Below, one piece after another: positions 1-7,605 of a stretch of 7,884 nt of DNA (its first letter is position 1; every line of letters begins with the position of its first letter). The notes under the pieces were generated by a model. It searched no databases. It was not told the origin of the DNA and saw only the letters and a list, made by a program, of their open reading frames with translations. Origin of the DNA: Gammaproteobacteria bacterium (lineage in GTDB: Bacteria > Pseudomonadota > Gammaproteobacteria > BMS3Bbin11); assembly GCA_030636465.1 (NCBI GenBank), contig DAOVWW010000057.1:1-7884 (forward strand), in the 5' to 3' direction. Made by a program: the position numbers and the translations under genes.

Positions 1-427
1 ATTTATTTTCTTTACCGACTTCATTTACGGCTTCACGTACGACCTTTTGCAATACTTTTAACTTTTCATTCCGACGCAGGTTGATATCTTCATTGAATTC
101 ATCCGCTTCGCGCTTGAGGCTGCGTTTGAGCTTGATGATTTCTGCTTCTTTTTTAGACAGCTCTGACGCTTTCATTACCAGAGCATTCTTTTCAAGATCA
201 GCTTCCATACCCTGGATTTTCTTTTGCTTTTTGCGTAAAGAATTGCTTCGGGGGCTAAATTCTGCTTCAATTTTCTTTGCAGCAGCCTCACCCTGAGGAG
301 CCTTCTCAATCACCTTGCCTAGATTGACAAAGCCAACCTTCATTTGCGCAAACGTAGCGCCTGAGAATAAGGTCAGCGCCAGGGCCAGCATTGTCACAAC
401 TTTAATATTTTTAAGCATTTTTTTCAT
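1..427 (-). CDS. skp: Periplasmic chaperone Skp/OmpH, 3' end cut by window edge
   Basis: This is a Skp (OmpH) family chaperone, which forms a periplasmic trimer that holds unfolded outer membrane proteins on their way to the BAM complex. The frame is open from the ATG at 427 to the left edge, giving 142 codons. The family usually runs to about 160-170 residues, so roughly the last 20-30 are missing. Residues 1-27 form a signal peptide: a lysine-rich start, a hydrophobic core rich in Leu and Ala, and a likely cleavage after ATFA. The mature start QMKVGFVNLGKVI matches the family's first strand. A long Lys/Glu-rich, helical coiled-coil stretch follows, as expected for the tentacles. A second in-frame ATG at 418 is possible: a GAGA lies only 1 base before the first ATG but 10 before the second. 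Its place directly after bamA is typical and supports the call. Confidence 0.9.
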   Translation of the reverse strand, partial: MKKMLKNIKVVTMLALALTLFSGATFAQMKVGFVNLGKVIEKAPQGEAAAKKIEAEFSPRSNSLRKKQKKIQGMEADLEKNALVMKASELSKKEAEIIKLKRSLKREADEFNEDINLRRNEKLKVLQKVVREAVNEVGKENK

Positions 428-460
428 TTCTCTATAAAAGTACTGATTCAGGTTGATAGT

Positions 461-2755
461 TTAATTGAATCCCCTACCAATTGTGAACTGAAATTTCTCC
501 AGATCATCACCTTCTTCATCATTAATTGGCAATGCATAACTGAGAGCAAGCGGACCAACTGGTGAGTACCAGAACAGGCCAACACCATAGGAGTAGCGTA
601 AAGCATTAAAATCAATGTCTTCATTCTGTCCGAATACCATGCCGCCATCAACAAATAATGACAGCCGTTTGTCCTTTTTTTCACTTCCCGGGAATGGGAT
701 AAGTACATCAATACCACCAACTACCCTCTTACTACCACCAAATGGGTCGTTGTTACTATCACGTGGGCCTAAAGATCTGGCCGTATAACCCCTGACAGAA
801 CTACTGCCGCCAGCATAGTAATTTTTGTAGAATGGGAAGATAACTGTGTCGCCGTAGGAATCGCCATAACCCAGATCACCACTAAATTTCAGCACCACTT
901 CACTGATAGTCGGTAAATGCCAGGAAAGGTTCAAGCCGGTTTTATAGTAATCCACCTGGCTGCCCGGAATGGATGTTTCACCAAGCAAGCGGAAATTAAA
1001 ACCACTAGTTGGATAAAGAATACTGTCCCGGGTGTCATGACTCCAGCTGGCCGTCGTCTTCAAATACCAGTCATCAGGATGCAGTGCGATGTATGCTCTA
1101 ATTTCATCCGGTGTGCCATCAGTATTTGACAGTTTGCTGCGATCAGGGCCAAAACTGAAGCTGAAATTATTATGCTCTGACAGCGGTATACGATAATTTA
1201 CACCCAAACTGATGGTTTCATTAATGTAACGGGATAAATCCGCTTCAGCAGCATCAATATCAGTCCAGGTCAGATAAAAGCCCCGGCTGACCCCGTTTAC
1301 CGTGTAGTAGGGATTAAAATAGCGTATTCTCGCCGCTTTGGATATTCTGGATGTATCAATACTGAAATCCAGCTCTTTACCAGAGCCAAATAAATTTTTC
1401 TGATTTATGCTGGCCTGTATCAGAACACCATCTGACTCGGAAAAACCGAGACCAAACTGCATGCTGCCAGTCTGCTGTTCCTTCACATGCACATTGACAT
1501 CAACCTGGTCTTCAGTGCCCGGCACTGCTGGCGTCTCAATATTGACATCTTCAAAAAAGCTCAGCCTGGCCAGACGGACTTTTGATCGCCTGACATTTTT
1601 TGTTGATAACCAGCCGCCCTCAATCTGCCTCATCTCACGTCGAATGACCTCATCCCGGGTAGTCGTATTGCCAGATATATTTATCCGCCGTACATACACT
1701 CTTTTAGACGGGTCGATGGCAAAAACAAACGAAACAGTACGATTTTCCTTATCTATGTCAGGTATGGCGTTAACATTGGCGAAGGTATAACCCGATTCAG
1801 CCAGACGATCACTGATTGCTTTACTGGTCTGTTCAACCTGTTTGCGGGAAAAAATATCACCGGTAAAGATAGTGACCTGTTGTTTTAAATCCTCTTCCGG
1901 GACAACAAACTTACCACGCAGGCTGACCTTATCGACGGTGTAGACCTTGCCTTCAGTCAGATTAATGGTGATAAAGATTTTTTTCTTATTTTCGCTGATA
2001 GCTACCTGGGTAGAGTCGATTTTAAAGTCCAGATAACCCCTGTCCTGGTAATAACTGCGTAATGTTTCCAGGTCACCGGCGAGTTTTTGTTTAGAATATT
2101 GATCAGTTTTTCCCAGGAAATTAAGCTTTTGCCAGCCTGTTTTGGGTTTTACTTTAAAACTCTTTAACAACTTCTTATCAGAAAAAATGCTATTACCGAC
2201 CAGGGCAACTTCACCAACTTTTGCCGTTTTTCCTTCATCGATATCAACATTAATCTTTACCCGGTTTCTTTCCAGGGGCGTTACCGTCGCTTTGATATCA
2301 ACAGAATATTTACCACTGCTGTAATATTGGGTACGAAGTTCCTGTTCCACTTTGTCGAGAATAGCTTTTTTAAATACCAGCCCTTCGCCAAAACCGACCT
2401 GCAGCATCCCTTTTTTCAATGCATCTGTGTCGAATTCCTTGTTGCCGGAAAATTCCACGCTGGCAACAGTTGGCCGCTCGACTACATCAACAATAAGTAC
2501 GCCACCTTCCCTGTTTAGTTCGATATCCTGAAAAAAACCGGTATCGAAAAGAGCCTTTATGGCTTCATTGACCTCATCGTCATCAACAAAATCACCTACC
2601 TTAATTGGCAGGTAGTTGAAAATCGTACCGGCTGAAATTCGTTGCGTACCGGTTACCTGAATATCCGTGACTTCAAACTCTTCTAACGCAATGGCCTGTA
2701 CTGACCACATAAACAGGGCAAGTACACTCGCGTAAAATATCTTTGTCTTTATCAT
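461..2755 (-). CDS. bamA: Outer membrane protein assembly factor BamA
   Basis: BamA (YaeT/Omp85) is the central channel of the BAM complex, which folds and inserts beta-barrel proteins into the outer membrane. The 764-residue product is full length (E. coli has 810). Residues 1-23 are a signal peptide with likely cleavage near VQAIA. Five POTRA domains follow, roughly at 25-93, 94-174, 177-267, 270-348 and 351-426, and the 16-strand barrel starts near 429. The loop-6 signature VRGY (654-657) is present, within a Gly/Ser-rich context and followed by GPRD. The conserved SPVGPLALSYALP segment (731-743) and the closing strand KFQFTIG are also present. The last residue is Asn after Phe, one residue beyond the usual terminal aromatic. 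The ribosome binding site is poor: a GGA lies only 2 bases before the ATG. It sits between rseP and skp, the standard neighbourhood, and is probably co-transcribed with both. Confidence 0.97.
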   Translation of the reverse strand: MIKTKIFYASVLALFMWSVQAIALEEFEVTDIQVTGTQRISAGTIFNYLPIKVGDFVDDDEVNEAIKALFDTGFFQDIELNREGGVLIVDVVERPTVASVEFSGNKEFDTDALKKGMLQVGFGEGLVFKKAILDKVEQELRTQYYSSGKYSVDIKATVTPLERNRVKINVDIDEGKTAKVGEVALVGNSIFSDKKLLKSFKVKPKTGWQKLNFLGKTDQYSKQKLAGDLETLRSYYQDRGYLDFKIDSTQVAISENKKKIFITINLTEGKVYTVDKVSLRGKFVVPEEDLKQQVTIFTGDIFSRKQVEQTSKAISDRLAESGYTFANVNAIPDIDKENRTVSFVFAIDPSKRVYVRRINISGNTTTRDEVIRREMRQIEGGWLSTKNVRRSKVRLARLSFFEDVNIETPAVPGTEDQVDVNVHVKEQQTGSMQFGLGFSESDGVLIQASINQKNLFGSGKELDFSIDTSRISKAARIRYFNPYYTVNGVSRGFYLTWTDIDAAEADLSRYINETISLGVNYRIPLSEHNNFSFSFGPDRSKLSNTDGTPDEIRAYIALHPDDWYLKTTASWSHDTRDSILYPTSGFNFRLLGETSIPGSQVDYYKTGLNLSWHLPTISEVVLKFSGDLGYGDSYGDTVIFPFYKNYYAGGSSSVRGYTARSLGPRDSNNDPFGGSKRVVGGIDVLIPFPGSEKKDKRLSLFVDGGMVFGQNEDIDFNALRYSYGVGLFWYSPVGPLALSYALPINDEEGDDLEKFQFTIGRGFN

Positions 2756-2782
2756 TATCCGGTTCTTATTGTCACTTACTGA

Positions 2783-4144
2783 TTAATTGAAGAGGCGCCC
2801 CAAATCGTTATACACGGCGAGAGACATTAATAAAAAGAGCAGCAGGATACCAACTTGTTGGCCCATAATCATCACTTTTTCAGAGACAGGCTTCCTGGTA
2901 ATGGCTTCAATGAAGTAATAGAGCAAATGCCCGCCGTCCAGTACCGGTATCGGTAATAGATTCAGCACACCCAGACTGACACTCACAATAGCCAAAAACA
3001 GGATAAAGCTGGTAAAGCCAATCTGGGCTGATTTTCCTGCATATTGTGCGATAGTGATCGGGCCACTGATATTTTTACTGGAGATTTCCAGGGTTACCAT
3101 TTTCGCCAGCATACGCAATGTTAGCACCGACATCATCCAGGTGGTCTCGGTACCTCGATAGAGTGACTCCATCAGACCATAGTTAACATTGACCAACCTG
3201 TCTTTGGGAACTTCTATTGCCTGCACGCTAATGCCTATGCGGCCAATTTTCTGCTCCCCTACCATCGCCGCTTCAGGGGTAATAAATATTGATTCAGTTA
3301 ACCCGTTACGGCTAAAGCTAAGCGCGACTGCTTTCCCCGGACTGGCAGAAATCAATCTCACCACATCACCCCAGCCATTCACTGCTTCACCATCGATTTC
3401 AGTAATTAAATCACCTTGCTGAAGACCCACACTGGCTGCCGGTTTGCCACTGACTACCGTATCGATAATTGCCGGCACTTCCGGAAACCAGCCAATCAAG
3501 CCTATGCCGCCAGCAACCAGGCGGGCATCAATTTTCGACATCGGCACATTGGCCAGATTCAGGGCACGCTGGACTTGTTGTCCATCTTCTGTTTTTACAT
3601 CGTAATAGACCGTTTTACGTGCCAGCGCCTTGCTAAACAGATAGAGACGCTGTTCCTGCCAGGAATTCAGGGTTCTGCCATCTACAGAAAGTAATGTATC
3701 GCCCTGACGAAAACCGTCTGCTTCTGCCACCGACCCTTCAACAACCTTGCCGACGACAGGCGTCAACCCTTCCACTCCGCCGGCAAAAACAAGACTGTAA
3801 GCGGCAATGGCAAATAAAAAATTAAACATCGGCCCCGCCAGCACTACCAGGCTGCGCTTCCACAGGGGCTGGCGGTTAAAAGCGCGTGGCAAATCTTCCT
3901 CAGCAACGTCGCCTTCGCCCTCGTCCAGCATTTTTACATAACCGCCAAGAGGGATAGCCCCCAGCGCATAGACCGTGCCATCACTTGCGGTACGCGACCA
4001 GATAGCCTTGCCAAAACCCACCGAAAACTTCAATACTTTAACGCCAAGCTTGCGCGCCACCCAGAAGTGCCCAAATTCGTGTATCGCAACCAGGATGCCC
4101 AGGGCAATAACAAAACCGATAATACTATATATAAACTGTAACAT
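2783..4144 (-). CDS. rseP: RIP zinc metalloprotease RseP (site-2 protease)
   Basis: RseP is an inner-membrane zinc protease. In E. coli it makes the second cut in the anti-sigma factor RseA, releasing sigma E during envelope stress, and it also clears remnant signal peptides. The 453-residue length matches E. coli (450). The zinc-binding HEFGH (22-26) lies in the first membrane segment, as in the family, and the third metal ligand is Asp403 in LNLLPIPVLDGGH. The AGPMFNF motif (103-109) marks the second membrane segment. Two tandem periplasmic PDZ domains lie at about 125-205 and 222-305. The conserved NISGPITIA (358-366) precedes the last membrane segments. An in-frame stop shortly upstream makes the ATG at 4144 the first possible start, and it gives the usual N-terminus, yet no clear Shine-Dalgarno precedes it. 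The rseA/rpoE genes are not in this window, so sigma E control is inferred from the family. Confidence 0.97.
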   Translation of the reverse strand: MLQFIYSIIGFVIALGILVAIHEFGHFWVARKLGVKVLKFSVGFGKAIWSRTASDGTVYALGAIPLGGYVKMLDEGEGDVAEEDLPRAFNRQPLWKRSLVVLAGPMFNFLFAIAAYSLVFAGGVEGLTPVVGKVVEGSVAEADGFRQGDTLLSVDGRTLNSWQEQRLYLFSKALARKTVYYDVKTEDGQQVQRALNLANVPMSKIDARLVAGGIGLIGWFPEVPAIIDTVVSGKPAASVGLQQGDLITEIDGEAVNGWGDVVRLISASPGKAVALSFSRNGLTESIFITPEAAMVGEQKIGRIGISVQAIEVPKDRLVNVNYGLMESLYRGTETTWMMSVLTLRMLAKMVTLEISSKNISGPITIAQYAGKSAQIGFTSFILFLAIVSVSLGVLNLLPIPVLDGGHLLYYFIEAITRKPVSEKVMIMGQQVGILLLFLLMSLAVYNDLGRLFN

Positions 4145-4179
4145 ATTGAATTATTTATAAAAATCCAGGTGATGTTTAT
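4145..4179 (-). other. dxr-rseP gap, AT-rich, no clear ribosome binding site
   Basis: These 35 bases are strongly AT-rich. A TATAAA sits about 9 bases before the rseP ATG and resembles a -10 box, but I see no matching -35 hexamer at 16-18 bases upstream. No Shine-Dalgarno lies at a normal distance; the nearest purine run is CTGGA, about 18 bases upstream. I would not call a promoter on this evidence. Confidence 0.4.
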
Positions 4180-5385
4180 TTAAAATTGATTAACTCTGAT
4201 GTGAGCAAAATCCCGTGCCCTGCTGTCCGCAGCCAGGACACACTCCAGACCCTGGTCTGCTTCAAATTCTACCGCAAGCATAGTTTCCTCTACCAACTGG
4301 ATAATCTGGTCAAAGCGTAGATCTCCATCAAGAAATGACTGCACGCCGACTTCATTTGCGGCATTTAATATAGCAGGTAAAGTACCGCCCGTTTCAGCCG
4401 CCTGACGTGCCAGACGCAGTGACGGAAATTTTAGCACATCTGGAGACGTAAACTCTAAAGCAGCCATCTTCATCAGATCCAGCCGCTCAACACCGGCATC
4501 GATACGTTCAGGCCAGACCAGGGCATGAGCAATCGGTGTGCGCATATCGGGATTTCCCAGTTGCGCAAGGATAGACCCATCGTCATATTCAACCATGGAA
4601 TGAATGACGCTCTGGGGATGAACAACAATATCTATCATGTCCGGAGTGGTTGAGAATAAGGCACAGGCTTCAATCAGTTCCAGCCCCTTGTTCATCATCG
4701 TCGCCGAATCAACGGAAATCTTTTTTCCCATTACCCAGTTCGGATGGGCGCAGGCCTGTTCAGGCGTCACAGCAGAAAACTCATCCCGGTCCATATTGAG
4801 GAACGGCCCACCGGAACCGGTCAAAAGAATACGACGCACACCAAATTCAGCCAGGGTGTGATCTGCCGGTGTAGCGGTAGCATTTTGAACCGCAGCCGGC
4901 AGGCACTGAAAAATTGCATTGTGCTCACTATCAATCGGCAGCAGTACAGCGCCTGACTTTTTTGCCTCCTCGATGAAGACCTGACCCATCATCACCAGCG
5001 GTTCCTTATTGGCAATCAGCACACGCTTTCCAGCTTTAACCGCTGCCAGAGTGGGCAGCAGGCCCACAGCGCCGACGATGCCGGCCATGACGGTATCCAC
5101 AGCCTCGAGTTGTACCACCTCGCTAAGCTCTGCCATGCCGGCGAGCACACGGGTAGATATGCCTTTCTGCTGCAGCTGGCTGGATAGCTCTGTGGCGGCT
5201 GCCTCATCAGACATTACCGCGTATTCAGGTGACCATTCTTCGCATTGCTGCAGCATTCTTTCGAGCTGCCGATTGGCCGTCAGCGCAATAATTTTAAATC
5301 TCTCAGGGTGACGCCGAATGACATCCAGGGTATTTATTCCGATGGTTACGGTAGAGCCTAGTATGCAAACGCCCTGCTGCTTCAA
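4180..5385 (-). CDS. dxr: 1-deoxy-D-xylulose 5-phosphate reductoisomerase (Dxr/IspC) with altered NADPH motif
   Basis: Dxr converts 1-deoxy-D-xylulose 5-phosphate to MEP with NADPH and a divalent metal, the committed step of the MEP isoprenoid pathway in the cytoplasm. The 401 residues match the family (E. coli 398). Metal and substrate residues are intact: IDSEHN (151-156, metal ligands Asp152 and Glu154), Ser191 in TGSGGPF, His214 and Trp217 in HPNW, and SATMMNKGLE (227-236) with Asn232, Lys233 and Glu236. The N-terminal dinucleotide motif is unusual: GSTVTIG (10-16) where the family has GSTGSIG, so the central glycine is Val13. Also ANKEPLV (125-131) has Pro129 where Ser or Ala is usual. 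The frame is otherwise complete, with no frameshift. The start is TTG, inside a TTGA overlap with the cdsA stop. An in-frame TAA lies 7 bases upstream of it, and the next Met is near residue 44, past the cofactor motif, so TTG is the only sensible start. Confidence 0.95.
   Translation of the reverse strand: MKQQGVCILGSTVTIGINTLDVIRRHPERFKIIALTANRQLERMLQQCEEWSPEYAVMSDEAAATELSSQLQQKGISTRVLAGMAELSEVVQLEAVDTVMAGIVGAVGLLPTLAAVKAGKRVLIANKEPLVMMGQVFIEEAKKSGAVLLPIDSEHNAIFQCLPAAVQNATATPADHTLAEFGVRRILLTGSGGPFLNMDRDEFSAVTPEQACAHPNWVMGKKISVDSATMMNKGLELIEACALFSTTPDMIDIVVHPQSVIHSMVEYDDGSILAQLGNPDMRTPIAHALVWPERIDAGVERLDLMKMAALEFTSPDVLKFPSLRLARQAAETGGTLPAILNAANEVGVQSFLDGDLRFDQIIQLVEETMLAVEFEADQGLECVLAADSRARDFAHIRVNQF
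5382..5385 (-). other. cdsA stop / dxr start overlap (TTGA) with TTG initiation
   Basis: Read on the minus strand, TTGA holds both the TTG start of dxr and the TGA stop of cdsA. There is no good Shine-Dalgarno within the 15 bases before it, so dxr is probably translated by ribosomes finishing cdsA. This junction decides the dxr start, because the dxr frame has a TAA 7 bases further upstream. Confidence 0.75.
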
Positions 5386-6230
5386 AACGGATTAATGCCC
5401 GTATTTGCCAGTAAATCAAACTGGTAAAGAACCAGTATAAACGGAGGCAGCGCAGCACAGGCGCTGTCGATGCGATCAAGTACGCCGCCATGTCCCGGTA
5501 ATAACTTGCCAGAATCTTTAACACCGGCCCGACGCTTATAAACACTTTCGAATAAATCTCCGGCAACAGAGAACAATGTCACGATGACTATCGCCACCAA
5601 CCAGAGGACTAATTTATCCTGTGGTAATTCCAGCACCAGCACGCCGGCCAGAGTCGCAGCAATCAAGGCTGCGACCACACCGCCTAGTACCCCCTCTATC
5701 GTTTTACCAGGACTGATTGCAGGGGCCAGCTTATGCTTTCCCCATGTACGTCCCGCCAGGTAGGCGCCAGTATCTGCAGACCAGATAGTAAAGAAAAATA
5801 TCAACAGTAGCTGGGGTGATAAATCACTGAGCTTAAGGACAAGCAAACCAAGTACCGTCGGTACTAAAACGAAATAACCGACCAGCCAGGCCAGCGAACC
5901 ATTACCCGGCGTTGCATCCTTAGTATGATCCTGCCTGGAAAAAACAACCAGACGCAAGATGACAAAACACCACAGCACAAAGACAGCTATAAACAGCTCC
6001 TGCCCGGCAAAACCTGAATACTGTATCAGGACAGCAATAGCGACCCCGACCAGAATATAGATTGTTTTAATTAACGGTGATTGTATTGCACTTAAATTTG
6101 CCCATTCAGACAGGCTAAGTACCAGTATGACTGCAAGAAAAATAGCAAAACCCTGCCCACTCATCAGGAACAGAGCCGCCAGGAATAACGGTATCAACAC
6201 CGCAGCGGTTAACAAGCGTTGTTTAAGCAT
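5382..6230 (-). CDS. cdsA: Phosphatidate cytidylyltransferase CdsA
   Basis: CdsA makes CDP-diacylglycerol from phosphatidic acid and CTP at the inner membrane, the branch point for phosphatidylethanolamine, phosphatidylglycerol and cardiolipin. The 282-residue protein is almost entirely membrane segments, starting with the typical MLKQRLLTAAVLIPL. The family signature spans residues 229-255: SVYKRR, then KDSGKLLPGHGG (239 is Asp, 245-249 PGHGG), then LDRIDS with Asp252 and Asp255. The upstream conserved block SADTGAY.AGR..GKHKLAP.ISPGKT.EG (151-180) is also complete. The ATG at 6230 has an AAGG 6 bases upstream and lies within the last codons of uppS. The 8-base overlap with uppS and the 4-base overlap with dxr suggest translational coupling across the three genes. 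Confidence 0.97.
   Translation of the reverse strand: MLKQRLLTAAVLIPLFLAALFLMSGQGFAIFLAVILVLSLSEWANLSAIQSPLIKTIYILVGVAIAVLIQYSGFAGQELFIAVFVLWCFVILRLVVFSRQDHTKDATPGNGSLAWLVGYFVLVPTVLGLLVLKLSDLSPQLLLIFFFTIWSADTGAYLAGRTWGKHKLAPAISPGKTIEGVLGGVVAALIAATLAGVLVLELPQDKLVLWLVAIVIVTLFSVAGDLFESVYKRRAGVKDSGKLLPGHGGVLDRIDSACAALPPFILVLYQFDLLANTGINPF
6223..6230 (-). other. uppS / cdsA 8-base coding overlap
   Basis: The cdsA ATG (6228-6230) precedes the uppS TAA (6223-6225), so the two coding regions share 8 bases. An AAGG at 6237-6240, inside uppS, sits 6 bases before the cdsA ATG and is a fair ribosome binding site. This suggests translational coupling. Confidence 0.8.
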
Positions 6231-7014
6231 GGCCAGCCTTGCGAGCTTTGTTCTCTTTCAACTGTTCGCTGGTCTTGCCAAAACGTCTTTCGCGACTGGC
6301 AAACCATGACAATGCCTCGGCAAAATCATCTTTAGAAAAATCGGGCCAGAGGACATCGGTAAAAAACAACTCAGTATAAGCCAGCTGCCAGATCAGGTAA
6401 TTGCTTATTCTTTTCTCACCGCCGGTGCGTATAAACAGATCCGGATCGGGTATCCCAGCTGTAACGAGATGCCGGGCGAGCAGTTCTTCATTGATCTCGT
6501 CCGGCTTTATCTCACCGCTACGAGCTTTTTCAGCCAGTTGCTGACATGCCTGTGTGATATCCCATCGCCCACCGTAATTGGCGGCAATGGTCAGCTGCAT
6601 ACAATCGTTGCAGGTGGTTCGCATTTCAGCTTTTTTAATCAGCCTGCCGATACGTTTACCGAAACGATCCAGGTCGCCCATGATGCGTAAGCGCACGCCG
6701 TTCTCCACCAGCGCATCGATATCTTTTTCAAGGACAGAAATGAACAGTTCCATCAATAGTTTGACTTCACGTGGCGGGCGTTTCCAGTTCTCGCTACTAA
6801 AAGCAAACAGGGTCAGGTGCTCTACGCCATGATCACCACACAAACGGATAATTCGGTGGACGGATTCGGCACCTTTACGGTGCCCCTTGATACGAGATTG
6901 GCCACGGTTCTTTGCCCAGCGGCCATTGCCATCCATAATTACCGCGACATGACGGGGAATCCCGGGGACAGGATTCTTAATGCAGGAATGACTATTGTTT
7001 TCAGCCGGTGACAT
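6223..7014 (-). CDS. uppS: Undecaprenyl diphosphate synthase (cis-prenyltransferase) UppS
   Basis: UppS extends farnesyl diphosphate by eight cis isoprene units to undecaprenyl diphosphate, the lipid carrier for peptidoglycan and surface polysaccharides. The 263-residue length is close to E. coli (253). Conserved blocks in order are HVAVIMDGNGRWA (22-34) with catalytic Asp28, FAFSSENWKRP (70-80), NYGGRWD (146-152), IRTGGEKRISN (195-205), and TELFFTDVLWPDF (214-226) with the conserved acidic residue Glu215, followed by RERRFG (241-246). A short Lys-rich tail after RRFG is not part of the conserved fold. The ATG at 7014 lies 20 bases after the frr stop, with a GAGA about 8 bases before it. The product of the neighbouring dxr feeds the same pathway. 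Confidence 0.97.
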   Translation of the reverse strand: MSPAENNSHSCIKNPVPGIPRHVAVIMDGNGRWAKNRGQSRIKGHRKGAESVHRIIRLCGDHGVEHLTLFAFSSENWKRPPREVKLLMELFISVLEKDIDALVENGVRLRIMGDLDRFGKRIGRLIKKAEMRTTCNDCMQLTIAANYGGRWDITQACQQLAEKARSGEIKPDEINEELLARHLVTAGIPDPDLFIRTGGEKRISNYLIWQLAYTELFFTDVLWPDFSKDDFAEALSWFASRERRFGKTSEQLKENKARKAGHA

Positions 7015-7034
7015 TTTTCTGTCTCAGGAAAGAC

Positions 7035-7592
7035 CTAAATTTCCATCAACTCTGCTTCTTTTTCCTTAAGTAAAACATCAATATCTGCGACATTTTTATC
7101 GGTTAGTTTCTGCACCAGATCTTCAGCGCGATGCTCATCATCCTGAGAAATCTCTTTTTCTTTAAGCAGATCCTTGATATGAGAAATGGCATCACGACGG
7201 ATATTCCTGACCGCCACTTTACCGCCCTCACCTTCGGCTTTCACCAGCTTAACCAGGTCCAGCCTGCGTTCCTGGGTCAGCGGAGGAATAGGGATACGGA
7301 TAATATCACCTGCAGACATCGGGTTGAGACCAAGATTAGACTCCATAATAGCCTTCTCTATCGCCTGTACCATGCCCTTTTCCCAGGGCTGCACACCGAG
7401 AGTACGGGAATCTGCAACAGTAACATTGGCGACCTGGTTCAGTGCGGTTGGGCTGCCATAATAGTCTACCTTAATATTATCCAGCAGGGCCGTATTAGCG
7501 CGTCCTGTGCGCAATCTTGACAACTCAGTTTTCAATGACTCGACACTTTTGGCCATACGGGTTTTTGCATCATCGAGGATTTCATTAATCAT
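7035..7592 (-). CDS. frr: Ribosome recycling factor
   Basis: RRF, together with EF-G, splits the post-termination ribosome in the cytoplasm so that subunits can be reused. The 185-residue length is identical to that of E. coli RRF. The protein has the long three-helix domain I and the small domain II (about 31-104). RLRTGRA (27-33), the hinge-proximal SRTLGVQPW region (62-70), and [23 protein letters not shown] (88-110, conserved across the family) are easy to recognise. RNIRRDA (129-135) contains Arg132, a residue known to be important for ribosome binding. The end, [10 protein letters not shown], is typical. The ATG at 7592 has an AGGGA 8 bases upstream. It follows pyrH by 36 bases, the standard order in proteobacteria. 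Confidence 0.98.
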   Translation of the reverse strand: MINEILDDAKTRMAKSVESLKTELSRLRTGRANTALLDNIKVDYYGSPTALNQVANVTVADSRTLGVQPWEKGMVQAIEKAIMESNLGLNPMSAGDIIRIPIPPLTQERRLDLVKLVKAEGEGGKVAVRNIRRDAISHIKDLLKEKEISQDDEHRAEDLVQKLTDKNVADIDVLLKEKEAELMEI

Positions 7593-7600
7593 TTGTTTCT

Positions 7601-7605
7601 TCCCT
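7601..7605 (-). promoter_or_regulatory. Ribosome binding site of frr
   Basis: AGGGA on the minus strand, 8 bases before the frr ATG, is the best-placed Shine-Dalgarno-like site among the intergenic gaps here. It fits the high expression expected for ribosome recycling factor and supports the start at 7592. Confidence 0.5.

Noticed and set aside
416..418. Alternative ATG start for skp three codons downstream
   Set aside because: Kept as a note in the gene entry only; both starts give a valid signal peptide and the sequence alone does not decide.
1407..1790. 127-codon open frame on the plus strand inside bamA
   Set aside because: It lies wholly opposite the POTRA5/early barrel part of bamA, its translation resembles no family I know, and the minus-strand frame is clearly the real gene.
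2756..2782. Possible sigma E promoter before bamA
   Set aside because: I looked for a GGAACTT-like -35 box and a TCAAA-like -10 box. The nearest string, AGAACCGG, lacks the match and spacing.
4145..4179. Possible sigma-70 promoter upstream of rseP (TATAAA)
   Set aside because: No -35 hexamer lies at the right distance, and such matches are expected by chance in an AT-rich gap.
5303..5566. 87-codon minus-strand frame across the cdsA-dxr junction
   Set aside because: It is out of frame with both genes, and the two real frames carry complete family signatures through the same bases.
7131..7520. 129-codon open frame on the plus strand opposite frr
   Set aside because: It is a reverse-strand shadow of the strongly conserved frr; there is no plausible ribosome binding site or recognisable protein sequence.
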